Origin: Candidatus Pelagibacter sp. TMED153
GTDB lineage: Bacteria > Pseudomonadota > Alphaproteobacteria > Pelagibacterales > Pelagibacteraceae
DNA: 15,292 nucleotides
Reading direction: 5' to 3'
NCBI GenBank assembly: GCA_002169935.2
Contig: NHHC02000022.1
Span: 1 to 15,292, forward strand
Under the pieces are notes generated by a model, which searched no databases, was not told the origin of the DNA, and worked only from the letters and a program-made list of their open reading frames with translations. The position numbers and the translations under genes were made by a program. Shown one piece after another: positions 6,315-13,063 of this stretch. Numbering within the stretch: the first letter of the stretch is position 1; each line of letters starts with the position of its first letter.

Positions 6315-6536
6315 ATGGAAATTCCAGAAAAATTAAAGTTAGAATATCTTCTTGCTCTTGACAATCATATTGAAACTGTTGGAAAGGAAAATAAAGAGGT
6401 TACTTTGAAAAAAATTTTTGAAATCACAAGAGATATTGCTAATCTTGGATTTGGTGAAAAAGATATACATGAAATTGCAAAAGATGAAGATCTTTACATT
6501 AGATATGAAGAATGGAGAAAATCTAACAAAACATAA
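6315..6536 (+). CDS. Small soluble protein, paralogue A of a ~70-aa family
   Basis: A 73-residue, charged, probably all-helical cytoplasmic protein with no signal peptide. I know no named family. It is clearly related to the product at 7807-8022. Both start M-x-I-P, then share E-Y-L-L-x-L-x-N at residues 10-17, L-G-F-x-x-x-D-I-x-E near residues 44-53, and end in a W-R motif (residue 67-68 here). A hand alignment gives about 25 identical positions over the shared length. The closing pattern, a short helix after L-G-F, resembles small protein-binding helical domains, but no function can be assigned. The start is fixed by the match to its paralogue. It opens a tight plus-strand gene run and may be translated from a leaderless message. 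Confidence 0.7.
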   Translation: MEIPEKLKLEYLLALDNHIETVGKENKEVTLKKIFEITRDIANLGFGEKDIHEIAKDEDLYIRYEEWRKSNKT

Positions 6537-6541
6537 CTACT

Positions 6542-6718
6542 ATGATATGCAAGAATTATAAAGAATATTATCAATCTTCAATTAAAATAGGATTTGGAAA
6601 CTATCGCCCTCATAGTGGTTCAACTAACTTTGGTCGAGACAGAAGTTTTGTTATTTCTTCACTCATAGCAATTGTAATTTTTGCTCTTATTTATTTTTTA
6701 AATTCAGGAAACCTCTAA
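6542..6718 (+). CDS. Tiny single-helix membrane protein (58 aa)
   Basis: An open frame of 58 codons starts five bases after the stop of paralogue A and ends 17 bases before the hydrolase gene. The first ~35 residues are polar and basic (including Y-R-P-H-S-G-S-T-N-F-G-R-D-R). They are followed by one hydrophobic helix at about residues 36-53 (VISSLIAIVIFALIYFL) and a short tail. The basic N-terminal part predicts an N-in single-span protein. Position, spacing and the sharp polar-to-hydrophobic organisation make it more likely real than chance. Function unknown; it could tether a partner to the inner membrane. Confidence 0.6.
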   Translation: MICKNYKEYYQSSIKIGFGNYRPHSGSTNFGRDRSFVISSLIAIVIFALIYFLNSGNL

Positions 6719-6735
6719 TACTTATTATAATATCA

Positions 6736-7656
6736 ATGAAGAAACTTTTACTATTTATATTACTTATATCAATATCCTGTGATCAATCAATAAATCAATA
6801 TGAATATGTAGTAAAGGATGAAATATATAGAAATAATGTTTTAAAAAATAATCCTGGTGAATATGTTCAACTTTCTAAAGGTTATACATATTTTGAAGAG
6901 GCTAATAGTAACTCAGCAATTGGGAATGTTGTTTTGGTTCATGGATTTTCAGTTCCTTCCTACATAATGAGAACAACTTTCAATTCAATCAAAGAGAGAG
7001 GTTTCAGAGTTATTATGATGGATTTATATGGCAGAGGTTACTCTGACAACCCAAACCTTCCTCAGACTGATGAATTAAGAGCTACACAAGTCATAGAGTT
7101 AATGAAGAGTAGAGGTATAGAAAATGCATCAATAGTTGGATTATCAAATGGAGGAAGAATAATATCAAAGATTGCAGATATTGAACCTGAGCTAATAAAG
7201 GATCTTTTCTATATAGCATCTTCCGGATTCTATGCATATGAAGAAGTAAATGATAAAGAAGTATATCAAGAAGAGATAGACAGTATGATTTTAAAATATC
7301 CTGAAATGGCAAAAGGTCAAGTAAATGACTTTTTTGAAGGGGATAAATATCCTAACTGGATAACTCAATATGAAGAACTTCAAACTCATGTGGGTTTTGC
7401 TAGAGCTCTTATTTCAACCACTAAAAACTTAGTAACACTTGATGATATTCATAAAAAAATAGACTCATTAAATATTCCTGTTTACACTTTCTGGGGTGAA
7501 TTTGATAATGTAGTAGTCTATGATGAATTCAAGGATAGATTAAATAAAGTATTTCCAAACAGAAAAGAATTTTTTATTACTAAATCTGGACATCTTCCTC
7601 ATATGGAAAACCAAGAAGAATTTGAAAATATTTTTTTTAAATATTTAAATAATTAA
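6736..7656 (+). CDS. Lipoprotein alpha/beta hydrolase
   Basis: A 306-residue serine hydrolase with a lipoprotein leader (MKKLLLFILLISISC, Cys15). After a ~45-residue linker the alpha/beta-hydrolase core begins. V-V-L-V-H-G-F (65-71) is the oxyanion strand and D-L-Y-G-R-G-Y-S-D (96-104) the usual second strand. The nucleophile elbow is G-L-S-N-G-G with Ser137, the acid Asp257 is in W-G-E-F-D-N-V-V, and the base His286 is in S-G-H-L-P-H. All catalytic residues are intact. The general form is that of small-molecule ester, lactone or carbon-carbon hydrolases; the substrate cannot be read from sequence. It sits in the periplasm or outer envelope. It lies in the middle of a tight gene run, flanked on each side by a tiny membrane protein and by one copy of a paralogous ~70-aa protein. 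Confidence 0.85.
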   Translation: MKKLLLFILLISISCDQSINQYEYVVKDEIYRNNVLKNNPGEYVQLSKGYTYFEEANSNSAIGNVVLVHGFSVPSYIMRTTFNSIKERGFRVIMMDLYGRGYSDNPNLPQTDELRATQVIELMKSRGIENASIVGLSNGGRIISKIADIEPELIKDLFYIASSGFYAYEEVNDKEVYQEEIDSMILKYPEMAKGQVNDFFEGDKYPNWITQYEELQTHVGFARALISTTKNLVTLDDIHKKIDSLNIPVYTFWGEFDNVVVYDEFKDRLNKVFPNRKEFFITKSGHLPHMENQEEFENIFFKYLNN

Positions 7657-7669
7657 TATTCATGCATAA

Positions 7670-7807
7670 ATGAGATTTTTACAGATAATACTTATTGGTT
7701 CAATTTTATATGGAATTTATGCTATTATAACTTCTGATTGGAGTGGCCTCATTTGGATAATTGGTGGGTTATCCTTTCTATTTCTAACAAATAAATGGAT
7801 GAATTAA
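7670..7807 (+). CDS. Tiny two-helix membrane protein (45 aa)
   Basis: A 45-codon frame (MRFLQIILIGSILYGIYAII...) with two hydrophobic helices, about residues 4-20 and 26-40, joined by the short turn T-S-D-W-S-G. It starts 13 bases after the hydrolase stop. Its TAA overlaps the ATG of the next gene as TAATG (7805-7809), the classic arrangement for coupled translation. This overlap also settles the start of the next gene. No family recognised. Its place next to paralogue B mirrors the placement of the 58-aa membrane protein beside paralogue A. Confidence 0.6.
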   Translation: MRFLQIILIGSILYGIYAIITSDWSGLIWIIGGLSFLFLTNKWMN

Positions 7808-8022
7808 TGAAAATACCCAAAGATTTAATGTTCGAGTATTTATTATCCCTTGAGAATTATAGTGACTCACATCCAACTCTCAGGGATATTACTATGAAAG
7901 AAGCACTTGATGCTCAAAAAAAAATTATTGATCTAGGTTTTTCAGATCGTGATATAATTGAAATGAAAAGTGAAAAATTATTAATAGAGTTTAGATCTTG
8001 GAGACAAGAAACAGGCCAATAA
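7807..8022 (+). CDS. Small soluble protein, paralogue B of a ~70-aa family
   Basis: A 71-residue, charged, helical protein starting MKIPKDLMFEYLLSL. It is homologous to the product at 6315-6536: M-x-I-P start, E-Y-L-L block, L-G-F-x-x-x-D-I-x-E block, W-R near the end, with only two single-residue gaps needed. I start it at 7807, not at the in-frame ATG at 7795. Only the later start aligns with paralogue A, and it overlaps the stop of the 45-aa membrane protein as TAATG. No catalytic residues, metal ligands or signal peptide are visible. Function unknown. A nitroreductase gene starts eight bases after its stop. Confidence 0.7.
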   Translation: MKIPKDLMFEYLLSLENYSDSHPTLRDITMKEALDAQKKIIDLGFSDRDIIEMKSEKLLIEFRSWRQETGQ

Positions 8023-8030
8023 ATACTTAT

Positions 8031-8585
8031 ATGAATAAAGAAATTATTAACACTGTTATTAGAAATAGAAAATCAATTTATCCTAAAGACTACTCTGGAG
8101 AGGAAGTTCCAGATATAGTTATTAAAGAAATATTATTGAATGCAAACCATGCTCCAACTCATCATTTAACTCAGCCATGGTTTTTCAAAGTCTATAAAAA
8201 TGAATCTAAACAAAACCTAATAGAAGTAGTAAGTAAAATTGACGAATCTAAACTATCAAAGATTAAACTCAATAAGTTTATTCAAAAAGTAAATGACTCC
8301 AATGTTATAATATCTATTTTTTTAAATAGAGATTTAAAAGAAAGATTACCAGAGTGGGAAGAGATTGCTGCTGTTTCCATGTCCGTTCAAAATATGTGGC
8401 TAACGTGTTATGCTAATAACATAGGGTCATACTGGAGTACTCCAAGTTTTTTAAAGGAATATGGAGACTTGATTGATTTAGATGAAAATGAGACTTCATT
8501 AGGCTTTTTCTTTATGGGAGTTTATACTCATAAAGAATCTCCAAAACTAAGAAATGATATAAACTCTAAAGTTGAGTGGGTCTAG
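8031..8585 (+). CDS. Nitroreductase family protein (FMN-dependent)
   Basis: About 184 residues, the size of small YdjA-type nitroreductases. Visible family features are R-N-R-K-S-I-Y-P (10-17), the FMN-phosphate-binding Arg/Ser region, and N-A-N-H-A-P-T-H-H-L-T-Q-P-W-F-F (37-52), the conserved flavin/substrate loop. They are followed by the helix-rich centre with S-V-Q-N-M-W-L-T-C-Y and the closing G-F-F-F-M-G-V strand. Members use NAD(P)H to reduce nitro-aromatics, quinones or other unsaturated compounds in the cytoplasm, usually as homodimers. The start is ATG at 8031, beginning MNKEIINTVIRNRKS as in relatives. The frame extends 33 bases further upstream, but that would overlap the preceding gene. 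It ends the run that began at 6315. Confidence 0.85.
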   Translation: MNKEIINTVIRNRKSIYPKDYSGEEVPDIVIKEILLNANHAPTHHLTQPWFFKVYKNESKQNLIEVVSKIDESKLSKIKLNKFIQKVNDSNVIISIFLNRDLKERLPEWEEIAAVSMSVQNMWLTCYANNIGSYWSTPSFLKEYGDLIDLDENETSLGFFFMGVYTHKESPKLRNDINSKVEWV

Positions 8586-8600
8586 ATTATTATATTTAAT

Positions 8601-8640
8601 GAAGAATCTTTTTGAAATTTGATAGAACTTCTTTTCTTTA
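8601..8640 (+). terminator. Weak possible terminator after the nitroreductase gene
   Basis: GAAG/CTTC and TCT/AGA pair across a 14-base loop with a small internal bulge, followed by TTTTCTTT. The stem is A+T-rich and weak, but its place 15 bases after a stop and before a new unit is right. Confidence 0.3.
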
Positions 8641-8690
8641 ATCAGTAACATAACTTAATTTAGCATTTTAACTTTTAAACCATTATAAGA

Positions 8691-9617
8691 ATGAACAATA
8701 TTCTTTCAATTGATTCTGTTTCTAAGCATTATGGAAATTTTACTGCTCTAAACAATGTGTCAGTAAATATTAGAGAAGGTTCTATCTTTGGTCTTCTTGG
8801 TCCAAATGGAGCAGGAAAAACTACTCTTATAAGGGTCATAAATCAAATAACTTATCCTGATTCAGGTAAAGTTTTATTTAATAATTCACCACTTGAATTA
8901 AAACATATAAGAGATATTGGTTATTTACCAGAAGAAAGAGGTCTATACCCTAAAATGAAAATAGGTGAGCAGGCTGTCTATCTTGCTCAATTAAAAGGAT
9001 TAGATAGTTCTACTGCAAAATCAGAACTTAATAAATGGTTTGAAAAGTTTCAAATAAACGATTGGTGGGATAAAAAGGTTACAGAGCTTTCAAAAGGAAT
9101 GGCACAAAAAATTCAATTTATAGTAACTGTCCTTCACAAGCCAAAACTGATAATATTTGATGAGCCTTTTTCAGGCTTTGACCCTATAAATGCAAATTTA
9201 ATTAAGGATGAGATTCTTCAACTTCGAGAAAATGGTGCAACAATAATTTTTTCCACACATAGGATGGAATCTGTTGAAGAGTTATGTGAGGATATTGCAT
9301 TAATTAATAAATCCAATAAAATTTTAGATGGTAAATTGGATGACATCAAAAAAAATTTTAAAACAAATATATTCGAAGTAGGTGTTGATTCAACCAATCC
9401 AGATTTACTTAATAAAGAGCTAGAGTCTAAATATGAGCTAACTAGACCCTCATTTAAGACTATAGGAGATAATTTAAAACTGAATGTTATACTAAAGGAT
9501 AATCAGAATTCAGAAGATCTCTTAAAAATTTTAAATCAAAATTCTAGAGTAATTCATTTTAAAGAAGTAATCCCAAGTGCAAATGATATATTCATAAACT
9601 CTATTGAAAACGACTAA
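8691..9617 (+). CDS. ABC transporter ATP-binding protein (NatA-like)
   Basis: A 308-residue ATPase with Walker A G-P-N-G-A-G-K-T-T (37-45), signature L-S-K-G-M-A-Q-K (133-140), Walker B L-I-I-F-D-E-P (153-159) and the switch His190 in S-T-H-R-M. The Q-loop region reads Y-L-P-E-E-R-G-L-Y-P, with Glu in place of Gln, as is usual in the NatA-type group. Likewise LSKGM replaces LSGGQ. A C-terminal ~80-residue extension after about 225 is typical of the group. Together with the permease starting two bases after its stop it forms an ABC-2-type exporter. The B. subtilis prototype exports sodium, but the substrate here cannot be inferred from sequence. First gene of a three-gene unit. Confidence 0.92.
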   Translation: MNNILSIDSVSKHYGNFTALNNVSVNIREGSIFGLLGPNGAGKTTLIRVINQITYPDSGKVLFNNSPLELKHIRDIGYLPEERGLYPKMKIGEQAVYLAQLKGLDSSTAKSELNKWFEKFQINDWWDKKVTELSKGMAQKIQFIVTVLHKPKLIIFDEPFSGFDPINANLIKDEILQLRENGATIIFSTHRMESVEELCEDIALINKSNKILDGKLDDIKKNFKTNIFEVGVDSTNPDLLNKELESKYELTRPSFKTIGDNLKLNVILKDNQNSEDLLKILNQNSRVIHFKEVIPSANDIFINSIEND

Positions 9618-9618
9618 T

Positions 9619-10923
9619 ATGGAGCATTTTTCAATTATTACAACAAGAGAATATTTAAATAAAATAGCTAATAAATCATTTATCATGATGACTTTATTAT
9701 TACCAATTATTTTAGCTGGTTTAACATTCCTTCTTAGCTTTCTTAGCTCAGTTAACAATGACTCCTCTAAAACTATTTCTGTAGTTGATAATACAGGTTA
9801 TATATACCAAAATCTGGATTCTTCTGATGATATAATCTATGATTTAATTACAGATTCTTCGCTAGATGATGCTAAGGAAATTTCCAGAAATAATTCAGAC
9901 TACGGACTTTTATACATATCTAATTTTGATACCCCTCAAGAGATAGCTGAATCTATTGTCTTTATTTCAGAAGATTCTCCATCGCTTAGTATAATTAATC
10001 GAGTTGAGTCTCAACTAGAAACAATTCTAACTAATGAAAATTTCAGACTTATTGGTATTGATGTTAATGAGGTAAATTCATCAACAATCTATATTGATTT
10101 ATTCCAGGAAAGTTTTGATGGAGAGGAAACAACTAGAATAGATGGGCTTGTTAAACTTATTTTTGGTTTCTTCTTAGGTTTTCTTTTGTACTTTTTCATT
10201 TTTGCATACGGCAGTATGATAATGATGAGTGTTATGGAAGAGAAGACCAACAGAATTATTGAGATTATTATTTCTTCAGTAAAGCCTTTTCACCTTATGA
10301 CAGGTAAGATAATTGGAGTTTCACTAGCTGCATTAACTCAAGTATTAATATGGGGAACAATGTTTTTTGTTTTTTCCTATATTTTCTCTTTTGTTTTTGG
10401 AATATCTACATCATATAATACTGGTGATTTAATTCTAAGTGCAGAAGGTAATACTGAATTATCTTCTTTTACTCTTGAAATGATTTCTGCATTTATGAAT
10501 TTACCTTTAACTAATATATTCATTGCATTTATAATGTACTTTTTAGGAGGTTATTTTCTTTATGCCTCAATATTTGCTGCAATAGGAGCGGCAATTGATA
10601 ATCAGGCAGATGCTCAACAATTTATGATTCCAATAACACTTTTAGTTATTATAGCTTTATATGTTGGAATTTTAACTGTACCTGAAGATCCAAATGGGAT
10701 TGTTGCTCAAATATTCTCATACTTCCCTTTTACCTCTCCAATTGTAATGCTTATGAGAATCCCTAATGGTGTTCCAATATATGAGCAGGTGATATCTCTA
10801 ACTATTCTTTTTTCTTCAGTTGTATTTATGATTTGGATTGCAGCCAAGGTTTATAGAATTGGGATACTTATGTACGGAAAAAAATTAACTTACGGAGAGA
10901 TTATAAAATGGCTTAAATCCTAA
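9619..10923 (+). CDS. ABC-2 type permease (NatB-like)
   Basis: A 434-residue membrane protein. Helix 1 (about 20-42) is followed by a large extracytoplasmic domain of about 130 residues. Then comes a block of five or six helices between roughly 180 and 420, with the conserved cytoplasmic coupling stretch M-S-V-M-E-E-K-T-N-R-I-I-E-I-I-I-S-S-V-K-P. This is the normal plan for ABC-2/NatB-type exporters. The start is the ATG at 9619, one base after the TAA of the ATPase gene. A longer frame from TTG 9604 would overlap the ATPase and adds nothing conserved. The tight spacing implies coupled synthesis of the two subunits. Confidence 0.88.
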   Translation: MEHFSIITTREYLNKIANKSFIMMTLLLPIILAGLTFLLSFLSSVNNDSSKTISVVDNTGYIYQNLDSSDDIIYDLITDSSLDDAKEISRNNSDYGLLYISNFDTPQEIAESIVFISEDSPSLSIINRVESQLETILTNENFRLIGIDVNEVNSSTIYIDLFQESFDGEETTRIDGLVKLIFGFFLGFLLYFFIFAYGSMIMMSVMEEKTNRIIEIIISSVKPFHLMTGKIIGVSLAALTQVLIWGTMFFVFSYIFSFVFGISTSYNTGDLILSAEGNTELSSFTLEMISAFMNLPLTNIFIAFIMYFLGGYFLYASIFAAIGAAIDNQADAQQFMIPITLLVIIALYVGILTVPEDPNGIVAQIFSYFPFTSPIVMLMRIPNGVPIYEQVISLTILFSSVVFMIWIAAKVYRIGILMYGKKLTYGEIIKWLKS

Positions 10924-10929
10924 TTAGAC

Positions 10930-11322
10930 ATGAAAAAACTACTATTAATATCATTACTTATTGTTTCTTGTGATAACCCAGAAAATCATGGTAATCTTTC
11001 AATATTTAAAACTCCAACTCCAGAGCAATTTAATAAATGGGCTGAAATAGACTCTGCATACGTCAAAATGGTTCCTACTTTAGTTGATGTCTACAAAAGT
11101 AGTGCAAAGCTTAATTTTAACGGGAATCCATGGGAAAATAAAACATTTCAATCAGAGTATTCTGATTTGACTTGGAGAGAATTGTACGATCATGTCAAAT
11201 ATTTTACAAAATTATATAGTGAGGTAGGGTATGAAGAAGGAGAAAAAGTTCTAGATTCAATTAATAGTAGATTTGATCAACTAAGAGACGATTTAATAAC
11301 CTGGAAAGATTCTAGAGATTAA
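10930..11322 (+). CDS. Small lipoprotein of unknown function
   Basis: A 130-residue protein with leader MKKLLLISLLIVSC (lipid Cys14). The mature part is polar and mainly helical, with many Trp/Tyr and acidic residues (W-A-E-I-D-S-A-Y-V-K, W-R-E-L-Y-D-H-V-K-Y-F) and no Cys after the anchor. No family is recognised. It starts six bases after the ABC permease stop, so it is almost certainly transcribed with the exporter and could be an accessory factor of it. The sequence alone does not show whether that link is functional. Confidence 0.7.
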   Translation: MKKLLLISLLIVSCDNPENHGNLSIFKTPTPEQFNKWAEIDSAYVKMVPTLVDVYKSSAKLNFNGNPWENKTFQSEYSDLTWRELYDHVKYFTKLYSEVGYEEGEKVLDSINSRFDQLRDDLITWKDSRD

Positions 11323-11374
11323 GGCATAGATATTACTCTGGTGAAGTAAAAAGCTACTTTGTAGTAAATAGTAA

Positions 11375-13021
11375 TCAGGGGATTTTTTTATATATATCGG
11401 GCACTTTCCTGTTCATAGATATTTTTTCATAATGAAACCCTAAATTATATAACAACTGTTCATTGTTTGATCTAGTTATAAAAGTGATATTAGCGGGCTG
11501 TCCATTATGTCTATATCCCATTGGGATGGTTAAGGCTGGATAGTGTGCAGCAGCAGCTATTCCAGCCATATCATTGTCTACAGAAACAAAAACATCAAAA
11601 TCATTTTCTTTCATTATTGAATTCAAATAATTATTTGCTCTTGACTTTGTTTCTTCTTTCATTTCATGGAGCCTATTATTTGAAATTGAATCATTTACTA
11701 TTTCCTTAAATAACATTTGATCGTAAGGTGCATGAAGAAATGTATCTCTACTATTATAGCTAACTATATCTTTTACATTTTTAACTGATAATTTTTTATT
11801 TCCATAACCTAAAATATATTGAGGAAGATCTCTTTTCATATCAGAAGTTAAAATATTTCTAAAATGGGGGAGAGAGTATGATTTCGATTTAAATGATACA
11901 GATTCAACACCTATTTCTTTTAAATCATTCAATGCATTTATAACAAGAGAATCACTATTATATCTTTCAGATATTCCAACCTTTATTTTTGAGCCTTTAA
12001 AACCGGTCATCTCTTTAAGATCAATTTTTTTTACTTCGTAACTTAGATTATCATTTTTATCATACCCAATCATTCCATTATATAAAAGAACATTATCCAT
12101 GACATTAGTAGTCATAGGTCCAGATGTATCATAAAAACTTGATATCGGAATTATACCAGATCTACTTATATTCCCTATTGTGGCTTTTAACCCAACTAAT
12201 GAATTTTTAGAAGATGGAGATAGTATTGACCCTGAAGTTTCTGAACCCAGTGATCCCATTGCATAGTTTGCAGCAATTGATACTCCACTTCCAGAACTAG
12301 AACCTCCGGACTCAAATTTTTTTCTACCGTAAGGGTTAAGTGTCTGTCCACCCAAAGAGCTGTATCCAACAGGGCATGGTCTGCAAAAATAATATGCCCA
12401 CTCACTCATATTTAGTTTTCCAAGAATAAGGACATTATTTTCTTTCAATTGATTTATTACAAAGGCATTATTATCTACATAATTATTTTCAAATACAGAT
12501 GCACCTGCTGTTGTCGCTAATCCTTTTACATTAATATTATCTTTTATTAGTAGAGGGATTCCATATAATAAATTATCTTTTTTAATACTATTATCTAGGT
12601 CTCTAGCTTCATTAATTACATTAGGGTTAAGTGATATAATTGCATTTAGATATAAGTTCTTATCAAATTCATGAATATATATTCTATAGATAAAGAATTT
12701 AACTAAGTCTTCATATGAAAACTTTTCTTGAGAAATATATTTCTGTATTGTTGAAATATCATTATTAAGAATTAATTTTTTTAGACTTTCATGATAGGAT
12801 ATATCGTATGATTTTAAAAATGAATGAAAGGGTTTAAATATATCATTCTTATCAGAGCTTAACGACTGAATTCTTTTGAACCTCATTCTAGAAATTTCAT
12901 GAGTTGAATTTTCAATAATCTCAGTTATCTCATCGTAATTTTCCCATTTTATAATCCGATTATCTGAACATGACAATAAAAAAGACAGAAAAACAATAAT
13001 TAAAAACCTATAGTAATTCAT
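11375..13021 (-). CDS. Lipoprotein amidase (amidase-signature family)
   Basis: A 548-residue serine hydrolase of the amidase-signature (GatA/FAAH-like) family with a lipoprotein leader ending in F-L-L-S-C (Cys18). The Ser-cisSer-Lys triad is visible. Lys160 is in L-L-I-K-D-N-I, the cis-Ser is in the S-G-G-S-S-S-G-S-G run (Ser241), and the nucleophile is Ser265 in E-T-S-G-S-I-L-S-P-S. The 24-residue spacing from cis-Ser to nucleophile is the same as in FAAH. The N-terminal ~140 residues are a helical extension, and the end has the family T-I-P-M-G-Y stretch. It hydrolyses an amide bond in the envelope. With the neighbouring lipoprotein oligopeptidase B 42 bases upstream on the same strand, breakdown of peptides or peptide amides outside the cytoplasm is plausible. 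It is not GatA, which is cytosolic and lacks a lipoprotein signal. Confidence 0.9.
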   Translation of the reverse strand: MNYYRFLIIVFLSFLLSCSDNRIIKWENYDEITEIIENSTHEISRMRFKRIQSLSSDKNDIFKPFHSFLKSYDISYHESLKKLILNNDISTIQKYISQEKFSYEDLVKFFIYRIYIHEFDKNLYLNAIISLNPNVINEARDLDNSIKKDNLLYGIPLLIKDNINVKGLATTAGASVFENNYVDNNAFVINQLKENNVLILGKLNMSEWAYYFCRPCPVGYSSLGGQTLNPYGRKKFESGGSSSGSGVSIAANYAMGSLGSETSGSILSPSSKNSLVGLKATIGNISRSGIIPISSFYDTSGPMTTNVMDNVLLYNGMIGYDKNDNLSYEVKKIDLKEMTGFKGSKIKVGISERYNSDSLVINALNDLKEIGVESVSFKSKSYSLPHFRNILTSDMKRDLPQYILGYGNKKLSVKNVKDIVSYNSRDTFLHAPYDQMLFKEIVNDSISNNRLHEMKEETKSRANNYLNSIMKENDFDVFVSVDNDMAGIAAAAHYPALTIPMGYRHNGQPANITFITRSNNEQLLYNLGFHYEKISMNRKVPDIYKKIP

Positions 13022-13063
13022 ATATGTTATTAATTTAAAAGTAATGTTTAGTCTCTGATTAAA

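Noticed and set aside
7091..7312. Leu/His-rich minus-strand open frame of 73 codons
   Set aside because: It lies inside the alpha/beta hydrolase gene, whose catalytic residues are intact; the composition is typical of a shadow frame.
9531..9758. Minus-strand 75-codon frame across the ATPase-permease junction
   Set aside because: It overlaps two recognised genes, and its composition reflects the antisense of a hydrophobic helix.
11347..11375. Hairpin CTAC-AAA-GTAG followed by CTTTTT on the minus strand, after the amidase stop; also ATTACT/AGTAAT pairing on the plus strand
   Set aside because: Stems are only 4-6 A+T-rich pairs, too weak to call in such A+T-rich DNA, although a terminator is expected between these convergent genes.
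11521..12405. Short frames within the amidase gene, on the plus strand (11521-11709) and in another minus frame (12196-12405)
   Set aside because: The amidase frame carries the full catalytic triad across this stretch; the others have Leu/Gln/His-rich shadow composition.
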